Assembly (NCBI RefSeq): GCF_003020125.1
Contig: NZ_PYFW01000007.1
Coordinates: 62,001 to 126,000 of the forward strand
Length of the DNA: 64,000 bases
From: Bradyrhizobium sp. MOS003
GTDB taxonomy: Bacteria > Pseudomonadota > Alphaproteobacteria > Rhizobiales > Xanthobacteraceae
Reading direction: 5' to 3'
The position numbers were made by a program, and so were the translations under genes. Within the stretch, counting starts at the first letter, position 1. Each line of letters begins with the position of its first letter. Below are positions 32,132 to 41,011 of this stretch, piece after piece. The notes below the pieces were generated by a model that saw only the letters and a list, made by a program, of their open reading frames with translations, was not told the DNA's origin and did no database searches.

Positions 32132-35100
32132 TCAGTTCCGGGATTTTCCGCCATCACCAATGATGGAGTAGGGCGCCCAAAACAGCGGATGTGCATAAGT
32201 GAATTGGGTCACGCCAGTGCTGTCGACATAGCCGGGGCCGTCCGCCAGCGCCATCATGGCTTGGCGGAGAGCCTCGCTTCTGGTCAAGGTCGGGTCTGCG
32301 CTTTGGCGTCTGAACAAATCCGTCACCAACTCGCGAGCGGACTGAGAGTGGACGGACCAATTGGTGACGAGCAAAGCCCGCGTACCCGCGTAGAAGAACG
32401 CGCGGCCCAAGCCCGATGCCGCTTCTGCGCCGGCTCCGGACGCCGCACCGGTGTTGCAGGCCGAAAGGACGACCCAGTCGGCATCCAACTTGAGTGACAG
32501 GATTTCTTCCATGGTCAAAAGCCCATCGCCCGGCCTGCCGGTGACCTTCGGGGAAGAAAGCGCCAAAGCTGGCTGGGTGAGACCATCGAGCTCGCCAGGA
32601 ACCAGACCGTGAGTCGCGAACGCAAGCACCTTGAATCCCGAGAGGTCCATGGTCTTGACCGCTTGCTCGTTTGCATTCTCGCCGAGGAACAGAACCTTGG
32701 AGGGATCGGCCTGCAGTGCCGATGCGATCGACCTCAGCTCCTCTGCCGTATCTGGAAGCCGAGGAAGCATTTCGATGCTCGCGCTATCGGCGTCGTCGAG
32801 ATCGGGGCTGCTGCGCCGCCTCAAGGGCATTCCGCGCGTCGTGGCCGCTGCAGACACGACCGTGGCGACTTCCTCCGCGCGTTTGCTCCGATCGTCGATG
32901 CTGAAAATGGGGTCGCCAAATGCAATTAGCTCTCCCCGGCCGGGCTTGCCCGGTGACAATTGGCGAAGGGTACGCAGGGCTGCCGCCGAAGGCACAAGCG
33001 TGACAGCATGCGAACGGGCAAGCCACGGCACCGCCCTGTAACTCGAGAAAAGAGGATCGTCCTCCGTCCAGGCCTCGACCGGCGCGGTTGGCAGGAGTGA
33101 CAGGGGAAGCAGGCCAAGCGCGCCGTTCGTCGCGACGATGAGACTTTTGGCGGGCCTCCACCCGGCTTCGACCGGCTTCAGCAACAGGGAGTAGAGCTCG
33201 TAGCCGAGCTTCAGATCGAACGGGGGAATGTCTGAAATCATCGCCGCCTGGGGCTCAAGCGCAGCTCGGAGCTTTCGGATTCGGCTATCGACGTCGGCGC
33301 TGGTGGCCGCTATCTCGGCAAAGGCAACCGGTCCGGCCTTCGAAATTGCCCAGACGAAGCTTGCGTCCCTTCCAAAGTAGAAGGACAGCATGGCTTCGTT
33401 GTCGGCAAGAGTGGCCTTGATCTCCGCGACGCTTGGCGGCTTCGGAGATACCAGATCCGCATAGGTAGGAAATTTTTGATCGATCTCGATGCGTGCTTTT
33501 GCACGCTCGTCGCGCAGCGCGTTGATCGAGGCATTCAGAGAAGCGACGTTCTTTTCGTCGCGTTCCGCAGATGCCAGCGACAACACGTTGTTCAGCGCGC
33601 CGAGTTGCGCGCTGATTTGCTTGGAGAGATCCTGCTCCTGGCGAACCAGCTTGGCCAACTCGGGGTCTTGCGCGGCGCTGCGCGAGCTCGAAGCTGCGAG
33701 GGCTTGCTGGACCGAACGCCCGCGAATGGCGTCGGCCAATGCGAATGTTTCCGTGCCGACCTCGTCATTCGCAGTATTCTTTTGCCGAGCCAGCAACGCG
33801 ACATAAGCCTCGACGGTCGCCTGCAATTGCTGGCTACGGGCGGCCTTTGCGCTCGCATCGTCGTCGTCGGCGTTGTCGCGCGATTGCGATACCAGCAGCG
33901 GAATGGCCGCTCTGAACTCGCGGATCGCGCTGTCTTCGTGCCTGGCGAGCATCAATCCGATCGCAAGGATCCCGCGCGCATTCGCAGTATCCGGATGGTT
34001 GTTGCCGAAAGAGGACGCAGCGCGCTCGACCAAGCGCTCCGCGGCGGCAATCCCGACCTGAACCTGCCCGGAGTTGTATAGCGACAATATTCGCGATCCA
34101 TCAGTCTCGAACTTTTCGCGCTGGCGTGGTTCCCAATGAGCGATCGCCTTGTCCAAATCCGCGTAGACATGGCTTGCTTCGGCATACTTGCGCTGGATCA
34201 CCAGGATAGAACCCAACTGCGAAAGCAGGCGAACGGTGGAAACGGCGTCATCGGCAACTCCGATGGTCCGATTGATCTCGATCGCAACGCGGGCAAGCTT
34301 TTCCGCATCTTCGTAGCGGCCCTCCTCGATGAGGATGCCGGCAAACCCGCGCATGAAATTGATCGTGACGGGGTTGTATTTTCCCACATCCTTCAACCGG
34401 GACAACAAGGCGCGCCGGGCGTCGACTTCGGCCTCGGCCAACCGACCTTGCTGCGCCTTCATGCGCGCCTGATTGAGAACCGCATAATCGATGCCTTGCC
34501 GCATCAGGGTTTCGGAGGGAGCATTGTCGAGTTGCAGAATGGATTTGATCGACGCGCGTTTGCGGGCCTCCTGAATCCTGTAGGCCTGCTCGGCCTCGCC
34601 GAACCGGCCCCGGGCCTCGAACAGGATCGCGTGACCGCTCTCGACCATGCTTTCCCAGTCGTCACCCTTAATAGCATAGGATGAACGCCAACCGGCTTCC
34701 TGGCTTGTGCGCGCTTCGTGGATGAGCGTGTCGTTCCTGCGGATATATTCATCCGCTTTTTCGATGTCTCCCATCTGGAGCAATATCTGTGCGATCTTGA
34801 TGTTGGCGCCGAGCGCGTAGCCCTTTGCGCCGGCCAAGTTGGAACCTGCCAACTGGCGTTGGTTAATTTCCAGCCCTCTTTGCGGGTCTCCTGTCGCTGA
34901 GTATTCCTGGCCAAGAAATTGCAGAAAGCGGCCCATCACATTTGGGCTGACGACACCTTTCCCGACTTCAACGGCTTTCTCGCCGTCAGCAACAGCTTCA
35001 GTGAGCCGGCCGAGTTGCGATCGAGCCCTCGCGCGATCAAAATAGAACTGCGCAAGCTCCGCGCCGGCCTGAGCCGCTGGATCGGCAGCAGCCTTGGCCT

Positions 35101-35362
35101 TGAGCGCATCGATCTTTTTGAGGTTGGGCTTTTCGTTGTCGAGAATCGAGGTGATGTCGACGATGCTGCGGGGCGGTGGGAGAAACGCCGCAGGGGCCGC
35201 ATCGTTGCCCGATGTATTGATAGAACGTTCGGGCGGCGCCGCGCCGGCATCCGCGCGCCGGTTCATATCAGCATCGGTTTGCGCGGATGATGACGCGGTT
35301 GGAGCCAGAAATAGCGAGCCGATCATAAGGAGCGACAGACACGACGTGACCCTGCGCTTCAT
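32132..35362 (-). CDS. Exported TPR-CHAT protein (caspase-like peptidase domain)
   Basis: About 1076 residues from the ATG at 35362 (alternatives at 35380 and 35395; numbering here from 35395). A signal peptide (SCLSLLMIGSLFLAPTASSSAQ, about 18-39) is followed by many degenerate TPR helices (about 100-560), a coiled stretch (580-640) and a C-terminal CHAT domain (about 740-1085). The catalytic dyad is visible: His929 in LAFATHGLV and Cys980 in VVLSACNTG. CHAT proteases are clan CD peptidases like caspases and separase. An exported form would act in the periplasm or outside. No adjacent immunity, toxin or CRISPR gene indicates its target. Confidence 0.9.
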   Translation of the reverse strand: MKRRVTSCLSLLMIGSLFLAPTASSSAQTDADMNRRADAGAAPPERSINTSGNDAAPAAFLPPPRSIVDITSILDNEKPNLKKIDALKAKAAADPAAQAGAELAQFYFDRARARSQLGRLTEAVADGEKAVEVGKGVVSPNVMGRFLQFLGQEYSATGDPQRGLEINQRQLAGSNLAGAKGYALGANIKIAQILLQMGDIEKADEYIRRNDTLIHEARTSQEAGWRSSYAIKGDDWESMVESGHAILFEARGRFGEAEQAYRIQEARKRASIKSILQLDNAPSETLMRQGIDYAVLNQARMKAQQGRLAEAEVDARRALLSRLKDVGKYNPVTINFMRGFAGILIEEGRYEDAEKLARVAIEINRTIGVADDAVSTVRLLSQLGSILVIQRKYAEASHVYADLDKAIAHWEPRQREKFETDGSRILSLYNSGQVQVGIAAAERLVERAASSFGNNHPDTANARGILAIGLMLARHEDSAIREFRAAIPLLVSQSRDNADDDDASAKAARSQQLQATVEAYVALLARQKNTANDEVGTETFALADAIRGRSVQQALAASSSRSAAQDPELAKLVRQEQDLSKQISAQLGALNNVLSLASAERDEKNVASLNASINALRDERAKARIEIDQKFPTYADLVSPKPPSVAEIKATLADNEAMLSFYFGRDASFVWAISKAGPVAFAEIAATSADVDSRIRKLRAALEPQAAMISDIPPFDLKLGYELYSLLLKPVEAGWRPAKSLIVATNGALGLLPLSLLPTAPVEAWTEDDPLFSSYRAVPWLARSHAVTLVPSAAALRTLRQLSPGKPGRGELIAFGDPIFSIDDRSKRAEEVATVVSAAATTRGMPLRRRSSPDLDDADSASIEMLPRLPDTAEELRSIASALQADPSKVLFLGENANEQAVKTMDLSGFKVLAFATHGLVPGELDGLTQPALALSSPKVTGRPGDGLLTMEEILSLKLDADWVVLSACNTGAASGAGAEAASGLGRAFFYAGTRALLVTNWSVHSQSARELVTDLFRRQSADPTLTRSEALRQAMMALADGPGYVDSTGVTQFTYAHPLFWAPYSIIGDGGKSRN

Positions 35363-35557
35363 CGAGACATGTTCCGTTTGCATCGCCTCTGCCATCGCAA
35401 TCGATCAATGACGCCCAGCTCATATTATCCGGCTGATTGTCCTCCGACCGCTATACCGCAGCGCGCTCATTGAAACAGGGGCTTGCCCTCACGGCGAAAT
35501 CCGACCCATCACTCGAATTCCGGCGGCCAACCCCGACGTGTTCAACGGTCAGCCGCT

Positions 35558-35965
35558 CTAGGATTGTCTCGGGCAGGCCTTATAGCCGAACTTGCTGATG
35601 AGGACGCTGCCTGGGACTGCATGAAATGTCCGGGAATCCATGAAATGATTGCCTTCGACGTAGCTTCGCAAGGCACCGTTGTAGGTCGCGGCCATCCGCG
35701 CCGTGACCGCGGGTGAAACTCCAGCATGGAACATCAGCTTGGCGCCTGGTTCGACACAAACGTTTCTGATCGAAAGGAACATCGTGCAGGCGGACTTGCA
35801 GACCCCCTGGATCCGGAATAGCTCGCCGCTTGAGTTGGCTTGCGCGATCATTGCCTCGTAGGGTTCGAGTTTCCCACCTTGGCCCCAGCCGGCAGACGTG
35901 CCGGCGAATGCAGATGACGAGATGCAAGTAGCAAGGATGATCCCCAGAAGTCGACGATGGGTCAT
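35558..35965 (-). CDS. Small exported protein with Ser-Ala-Cys motif (ClpP/crotonase-like fragment)
   Basis: 135 residues. Signal peptide about 1-22, then LFRIQGVCKSACTMFLSI (Cys56, Ser58, Cys60), NVCVEPGAKLMFHAGVSP (Cys70, His80) and a C-terminal part with GYKACP (Cys131). The SAC...FHAG arrangement resembles the nucleophile and histidine segments of predicted periplasmic ClpP-like proteins, in a minimal version; activity is unproven. It lies 195 bases upstream of the CHAT gene on the same strand and may share its transcript. Confidence 0.7.
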   Translation of the reverse strand: MTHRRLLGIILATCISSSAFAGTSAGWGQGGKLEPYEAMIAQANSSGELFRIQGVCKSACTMFLSIRNVCVEPGAKLMFHAGVSPAVTARMAATYNGALRSYVEGNHFMDSRTFHAVPGSVLISKFGYKACPRQS

Positions 35966-36334
35966 GTTTTTTTGAGCCTCTAAATTATTTGCGACCGCGA
36001 TGAATATTTTTGAAACGTGAGATCATGTTGGCAGCATCAAAAATGAAAATCAACAATCCAGATGGGCTCTCCGAACGGCTGTGAAAGCTTCGAAGGTTCC
36101 AATGAGGTTCATGATCGACTGCGATCGATAATCGATTCGTGCGGCCTACGCCTGGCCGCGGACGCACGAGGAGCTGCCCTGCGTGATTTCAAAGGCGTTC
36201 GCGCTCACCGCCGGACGGAATGTCCGGCGGTCGAAGTTGGCCGAAGCGTATCGCCATCTTGACGACATGGCCAAGACAGCAGTCGTGGACCGGCTGCGCG
36301 CGTACGGCCATCCCAGCGAAGCGTCAGACAACGT
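35966..36334. other. Intergenic region, AT-richer, with one doubtful short frame
   Basis: About 370 bases with noticeably more A and T from 35966 to 36070, including TTTTTTTGAGCC just before the exported SAC protein. A plus-strand frame 36183-36365 with GTG start would give 60 residues (ISKAFALTAGRNVRRSKLAE at the start), but it has no clear ribosome site and overlaps the next gene's end; I do not call it. Confidence 0.35.
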
Positions 36335-36730
36335 TCACGTCCGCGGCGGGTCGAGAAAAGCGTAGAGCGCGGCGATCCTGCCGTTCTTCACCATGATGAC
36401 GTCCCATCCGGTGTAGTCGGGCGCCCCGCCGCGGGGGCCAGATCCCCAGGCCAGCCGTCCGGCGTTGTGAAGCGCCTGCGGCTCGCCGGTCGGCGTGTAA
36501 ACGAAGTGGGGATGTGTGGCGCGCAGATCGCCGGCGAACTTGGCGATCGCGGCGCGACCGACAATGACACCGGGCGGGACGTAGAGGGTGGGGTTCTCCG
36601 TCCATAGCTCGTCGATTGCGGCGCGGCGGCGCTTCGCATCGCCTTCGCCGAAGACCTCCTGGAGGTTGCGACGAAGCAGTTCGTGGATCCGATCCACCGA
36701 TTCATTTGTCTGGGTCATTGGCATTTCCAT
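36335..36730 (-). CDS. NTF2/SnoaL-like protein (DUF4440-type fold)
   Basis: 131 residues from 36730 (ATGs at 36724 and 36718 are alternatives). A helix DRIHELLRRNLQEVFGEGDAKRRRAAIDELW is followed by the beta-sheet half with PTLYVPPGVIVGRAAIAKFAGDL and WDVIMVKNGRIAALYAFLD, the usual SnoaL-like cone fold. Such proteins are small-molecule isomerases, hydrolases or binding proteins. It directly follows the SDR gene (22 bases) and likely shares its LysR-controlled transcript. Confidence 0.8.
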   Translation of the reverse strand: MEMPMTQTNESVDRIHELLRRNLQEVFGEGDAKRRRAAIDELWTENPTLYVPPGVIVGRAAIAKFAGDLRATHPHFVYTPTGEPQALHNAGRLAWGSGPRGGAPDYTGWDVIMVKNGRIAALYAFLDPPRT

Positions 36731-36752
36731 GATCAATCCCGAGGAAGTCCGC

Positions 36753-37505
36753 TCAGATCTGAACCTGACCGCCATCAACGAAAAGCTCGACGCCGTTGAC
36801 GAAGCTGGCATCGTCGGAGGCGAGGAACAGCACGGCCTTGGCGATCTCCTCGGGCTGGCCGACGCGGCCGGCCGGGATCAGGCTCGCGAGATAGGACTTG
36901 GTGCCTTCCGCCTGCTCGCCGGCGCCGAACAGATGGTTCAGCCCTGGCGTTTCGGTCACGCCGGGGCTGACGGCGTTGACGCGGATGTGCCGATCCTTCA
37001 GGTCGAGGATCCAGCTGCGCGCGAAATTGCGTACGGCGGCCTTGGTCGCCGAATAGACGCTGAAGGCGGGGGTGCCCGAGACGCTCGTGGTCGAGGCGTT
37101 TAGTACGATGGAAGCGCCGTCGCGGAGCAAGGGCAACGCTTTCTGAACGGTGAAAAGGACGCCTTTCACGTTGGTGTCGAAGGTGCGTTGATAGTGCTCC
37201 TCGGTGATGGCGCCGAGCGGTGCAAGTTCGCCGCCGCCGGCATTGGCGAAGATCGCGTCGATCTGCTGGTGCTTCTTCTGGACGGCGTCGTAGAGCCGGT
37301 CGATGTCGGCGAGATTGGCCATGTCGCCCTGCACACCGGTCACGCCAAGGCCGATCGATTTCACTGCGGCGTCGAGCGCGTCCTTGCGGCGGCCGGTGAT
37401 GAAGACCGAGGCGCCCTCAGCCGCAAAAGCTTTTGCGGTGGCAAGCCCGATGCCGCTGGTGCCGCCGGTCACCACCACGACCTTGTTGTTGAACCTGTTG
37501 GTCAT
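36753..37505 (-). CDS. SDR-family oxidoreductase
   Basis: 250 residues from the ATG at 37505, which has an AAGGAG site. Cofactor-binding TGGTSGIG (about 13-20), NAGGGE near 88, the catalytic Ser at about 139 and YSATKAAV (Tyr/Lys at about 152/156), and the C-terminal FVNGVELFVDGGQ. A cytoplasmic NAD(P)-dependent dehydrogenase or reductase of unknown substrate. It diverges from a LysR regulator, its probable controller. Confidence 0.93.
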   Translation of the reverse strand: MTNRFNNKVVVVTGGTSGIGLATAKAFAAEGASVFITGRRKDALDAAVKSIGLGVTGVQGDMANLADIDRLYDAVQKKHQQIDAIFANAGGGELAPLGAITEEHYQRTFDTNVKGVLFTVQKALPLLRDGASIVLNASTTSVSGTPAFSVYSATKAAVRNFARSWILDLKDRHIRVNAVSPGVTETPGLNHLFGAGEQAEGTKSYLASLIPAGRVGQPEEIAKAVLFLASDDASFVNGVELFVDGGQVQI

Positions 37506-37620
37506 CGTCCGTCTCCTTCGGAAGTTCCCGGCAAAAGCGCCGTTGCCCATCGTATATGTAATCGGAACGATGATGACGAGAGGACGCAAATATGGTACTT
37601 AGCGTTCTATTTGAGGAACG

Positions 37621-38514
37621 ATGAAAGCTGATCTGAACGACTTTGCCTATTTTGCCGAGGTGGTCGGGCATGGCGGATTTGCGGCTGCTGGGAGGGCGCT
37701 GCGCGAGCCCAAATCAAAGTTGAGCCGGCGGATTGCCGGGCTCGAGGAACGCCTGGGGTTGCGCCTGATCGAACGCTCGAGTCGACGCTTCCGCGTCACC
37801 GAAGTGGGGCAGGCCTTCTACGAGCGTTGTCGCGCCATCATGGCGGAGGCCGAGCAGGCCGAGGCGCTGGTCACGCAAGCGCAGGCCGAACCGCACGGCC
37901 GCATTCGTTTCAGCTGTCCAACCGGCATGGTCGGGGAGATGTCCGGACTCGTGTCGAGCTTCCTGACGCGCTATCCCAAGGTGCGCCTGCAACTCGTTGC
38001 CATCGACAGGCCTGTTGACCTGATTGAAGAGCGGATCGACGTGGCCCTGCGGGTCCGTTCCGTGCTCGTCGGTGACGCGGCACTCACGATGCGGTCGCTC
38101 GGCACCTCGATGCGGATCCTTGTCGCAAGCCCGCAATTGGCAAGCCGGCTGCGAACTCTCGACGATCTTGCTGCGCTTCCGACGCTCGCGACATCCGATA
38201 ACGACGCGATGGTCGAATGGCATCTGGAGACGAATGACGGGCAAGCTCGGATCCACAGGCATGAGCCGCGGATGGGATGCGGTGACTTCGGCGCGGTGCG
38301 TGATGCGGCGGTCGCCGGTCTCGGCATTGCGCTTCTGCCCGACCACCTCTGCCGGGAGGCGCTCGAGCAGGGTAAGCTCGTCCACGTGCTGTCGGACTGG
38401 CGTGGCCACAAGGGTATCGTGCATCTCGTGTTCACGACGCGACGAGGCCTACCGATGGCCGTTCGCGCTCTGATCGATCATCTCGCGGCGGGTTTCTCCA
38501 AGACGTTGCTGTAG
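37621..38514 (+). CDS. LysR-family transcriptional regulator
   Basis: 297 residues. N-terminal winged HTH (about 4-62) with FAEVVGHGGFAAAGRALREPKSKLSRRIAGLEERLG, then the substrate-binding domain (about 90-290). The Lys-Ser-Lys-Leu-Ser recognition helix is of the type seen in quinone/aldehyde-responsive LysR proteins (PkhR/YhjC-like). Divergent from the SDR gene with a 115-base gap that includes AT-rich sequence (GTATATGTAATCGG). Confidence 0.93.
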   Translation: MKADLNDFAYFAEVVGHGGFAAAGRALREPKSKLSRRIAGLEERLGLRLIERSSRRFRVTEVGQAFYERCRAIMAEAEQAEALVTQAQAEPHGRIRFSCPTGMVGEMSGLVSSFLTRYPKVRLQLVAIDRPVDLIEERIDVALRVRSVLVGDAALTMRSLGTSMRILVASPQLASRLRTLDDLAALPTLATSDNDAMVEWHLETNDGQARIHRHEPRMGCGDFGAVRDAAVAGLGIALLPDHLCREALEQGKLVHVLSDWRGHKGIVHLVFTTRRGLPMAVRALIDHLAAGFSKTLL

Positions 38515-38572
38515 CGCGGTCTTGCAGAACGGCAAGGGCGCGTAGCTTTGCCACCTGCGGGATCGGGTTTGT

Positions 38573-39325
38573 TCAGCCGCGTCCGAGCTGCACTTCGCGC
38601 TCCACTGCGATCCATGTCGTCCTCGCCACAGCGAGCAGCTTCCCGGCTTCATCGTGGAGCGCGGCTTCGGCCGAGCGCTTGCGGCCGTCGCGGCCGGTGG
38701 GCCAGGCGGTGACGATGCAGGGCACGCCGGGACGGGGACGGGCTTCGATGCGGGCTGCCATCCGTCCGAGCAGGAGCGGGGTCTTCTCGAAGCTGGCGCT
38801 CTGCTGGTCGTAATTGCAGGCAAAGCCGGTGGGGCAATCGAGCGCGGACCAGAGGAATTCCGGTGCGATGAGGCCGTCCTTGGCAGCGAGATTTGGATCG
38901 GGTACCCAGCTCGCGGCAAGAACGGGGGTCTTCGCATGACGGCCGAGCGGGCCGGCGAAGATGCGCAGGCCGTCACCTTTCGCCCTTGCTGGACCGCAGA
39001 CGAAACAGTGTGGCAGCGGATGTTCGTCCGGCCTGGACAGTGCGAGCAATTCGGCTGCGCGGGCCTCCTGCAGGGTCGCTGTCTCGACCTGCGCAAGCTC
39101 GACGCTCGCGGTGCGGCCGGTGGCGACGGCCTTGTCGCCATCGCGAAGCTCAAATGTGCCATCGTCCGTTGCCACCGTAGCGAGCGGCGTGTCCAGAGGC
39201 GGCGGCGCACGCAGTGTCACCTCTGCAACTCCGGGGACGTGCCGGGCCAGCCGGCCGCAGACATAGCCGCCGTTGCCGGAATTCGGAGGACCGCAATAGC
39301 GCTTGTCGATGATGATCTGAGCCAT
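38573..39325 (-). CDS. Hotdog-fold protein (thioesterase-like superfamily)
   Basis: 250 residues without signal peptide. Double hotdog layout: first half opens GPPNSGNGGYVCGRLARH, and the middle has PHCFVCGPARAKGDGLRIFAG (about 105-125), a Cys/Gly-rich hairpin that I recall from this family; the second half has WSALDCPTGFACNYD. Likely a CoA-thioester binding protein or hydrolase; substrate unknown. It lies 26 bases upstream of the end of the quinone-oxidoreductase gene and may be part of the mddA transcript. Confidence 0.75.
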   Translation of the reverse strand: MAQIIIDKRYCGPPNSGNGGYVCGRLARHVPGVAEVTLRAPPPLDTPLATVATDDGTFELRDGDKAVATGRTASVELAQVETATLQEARAAELLALSRPDEHPLPHCFVCGPARAKGDGLRIFAGPLGRHAKTPVLAASWVPDPNLAAKDGLIAPEFLWSALDCPTGFACNYDQQSASFEKTPLLLGRMAARIEARPRPGVPCIVTAWPTGRDGRKRSAEAALHDEAGKLLAVARTTWIAVEREVQLGRG

Positions 39326-39350
39326 CAGTCTTCCTCAGAGTTGGCGCACT

Positions 39351-40328
39351 CTACCCGATCCTGAGCACGATTCGCCCCTGAACCGTCCGGTTGGCCACGG
39401 CGCGCATCGCCTCAGTGACCTCCTCCAAAGGGAGGATACGATCGATATGCGGGCGGATTTGTCCGTCGGCGAGCCATTGCATCAGCGTGTCGTTCATGCG
39501 TGCGCCCTCGTGCGGGAATTTCTCCGCCCAGGCGCCGGCAAAGACGCCGACGATGGAGAAGTTCTTCAGCAGCGGCAGGTTCATCGGGATGGACGGAATC
39601 TCGCCGCCGGTGAAGCCGATCGGCATCAGTCGTCCGCCCCATTTCATCAGCCGGGCCATCTGCTCGAAGATCGCGCCGCCGACATTGTCGAAGCCGACAT
39701 CGAGGCCGTTTCCCGACGTGATCGACTTGATCCGATCTCGCAAATCCTCGCTGCGGTAGTTGATGACTGCGCTGGCGCCATAGTCGCGGACCAAGGCTGC
39801 CTTGTCGTCTGAGCCGACGCCGGCGACGACGCGCAGGCCGAGATGGCGGCCGAGGTCGACGGCGGCAAGCCCAACGCCGCCCGCAGCGCCGGTGACGAAC
39901 AGCGTTTCGCCACGCACGGCTCGCGCCCGCTCGACCAGCGCATAATAGGCCGTGCCGTAATTGTGCAGGATGGTTGCCGCCGCCTCGAACGTTACGCCGT
40001 CAGGCAGGCGCACGGTCTTCGACTCCTTCGCAATCATCCGTTCAGCGTAGCCGCCGGTCCAGCTGCTGCAGGCCACGCGGTCGCCGGGCGCGAACCTTGT
40101 CACGTCGCCGCCGACCGCCACGACGGTTCCGGAGGCTTCCGTACCGGGCACGAAGGGCGTCTGCGGCCGCATCTGGTACAGGCCCGAGACCATCAACTGG
40201 TCCATGAAACTGACGGACGCCGCGTGGACGTCGATGAGGATCTCGTCGCTGGCCGGCTTGGGCACGTCGATCTCACCGAGGCTGAGATCGCCCGGCCCGG
40301 TGAACGAATGACACAGAACCGCTTTCAT
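39351..40328 (-). CDS. Zinc-independent MDR oxidoreductase (NADPH:quinone reductase-like)
   Basis: 325 residues. GroES-like N-terminal half without the zinc cysteine loop, then the nucleotide-binding domain with the AAGGVGLAAVDLGRHLG motif (about 145-161) and a typical C-terminal ILPLEEVTEAMRAVANRTVQGRIVL. It would reduce quinones, enals or similar with NADPH in the cytoplasm. Its ATG overlaps the stop of the LuxR-type gene by four bases, so the two are translationally coupled. Confidence 0.9.
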   Translation of the reverse strand: MKAVLCHSFTGPGDLSLGEIDVPKPASDEILIDVHAASVSFMDQLMVSGLYQMRPQTPFVPGTEASGTVVAVGGDVTRFAPGDRVACSSWTGGYAERMIAKESKTVRLPDGVTFEAAATILHNYGTAYYALVERARAVRGETLFVTGAAGGVGLAAVDLGRHLGLRVVAGVGSDDKAALVRDYGASAVINYRSEDLRDRIKSITSGNGLDVGFDNVGGAIFEQMARLMKWGGRLMPIGFTGGEIPSIPMNLPLLKNFSIVGVFAGAWAEKFPHEGARMNDTLMQWLADGQIRPHIDRILPLEEVTEAMRAVANRTVQGRIVLRIG

Positions 40329-41011
40329 CTTGGCGCTCCAACGGGATTAGATTTGGCGAGTTCTCTCAGCGGTGTCGCATATCCGGCGACGATCTTGACG
40401 AGATCAGCCTGCCGCGCAGCGCCGGTCTTATCGAACAGGCGGCGGACATGCGTCTTGACCGTCGATCCGGCAACGCCGAGCGCCGCGGCGACTTCAGGAA
40501 TGCCGCCGAGCTCGACGAGGGCAAGCAATACGCGCAACTCGGCCGGCGTCAATTTGAAAGCCTTGCTGATCACCTCCGCGCGGGACGGGATCGGCAGGGC
40601 CGTCTTGCGCACGAACAGCGCTGCCGCCGCTCGGTGGTTTGCGCCGGAGTGTCGGCGCGTGCCTGCGGGCAGCGGCAGGGCGTCGGCGACGTAACGCTGG
40701 CCATCGCTCCCGGTCATCGGCACGGCGGTTGCGCCGGCGGCGGAACTCCGGTCGGCCTGTCCCGCAGCCGCGAAGGCACCTTGCAGAGTCAGGTTGGCTG
40801 GCAGATCGCTGACGACGAGACGCCCGCGGACCTCATGCAGGATGTCGCCGGCGTCGATGAGGGCGCGGCCTGCGATATTGGCGTGAATGAGATGGGCGTC
40901 GGCCTCGACCAGATACATCCCGGCATGGAGCCCGTCGAAGGCATCGGCAAACATGGCAGCATCGCCAGACATTTGGGGACAGGCGGACGCCCTCCACAAC
41001 ACCGCGGTCAT
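40325..41011 (-). CDS. LuxR-type HTH transcriptional regulator
   Basis: 228 residues. The N-terminal half (about 20-130) looks like a PAS-type sensor (GMYLVEADAHLIHANIAGRAL near 31), the C-terminal LuxR HTH lies at about 154-212 with LTPAELRVLLALVELG and STVKTHVRRLFDKTG. It overlaps the genes on both sides by four bases (mddA upstream, the oxidoreductase downstream), an unusually tight setting for a regulator, suggesting that it controls this operon or senses its product. Confidence 0.9.
   Translation of the reverse strand: MTAVLWRASACPQMSGDAAMFADAFDGLHAGMYLVEADAHLIHANIAGRALIDAGDILHEVRGRLVVSDLPANLTLQGAFAAAGQADRSSAAGATAVPMTGSDGQRYVADALPLPAGTRRHSGANHRAAAALFVRKTALPIPSRAEVISKAFKLTPAELRVLLALVELGGIPEVAAALGVAGSTVKTHVRRLFDKTGAARQADLVKIVAGYATPLRELAKSNPVGAPR

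Noticed and set aside
32132..35362. CHAT gene considered as part of a type III-E CRISPR or gasdermin defence system
   Set aside because: It has a signal peptide and no neighbouring cas, gasdermin or toxin gene.
36183..36365. 60-residue plus-strand frame with GTG start
   Set aside because: Has a plausible composition but no ribosome site, no recognised family and overlap with the end of the SnoaL-like gene.
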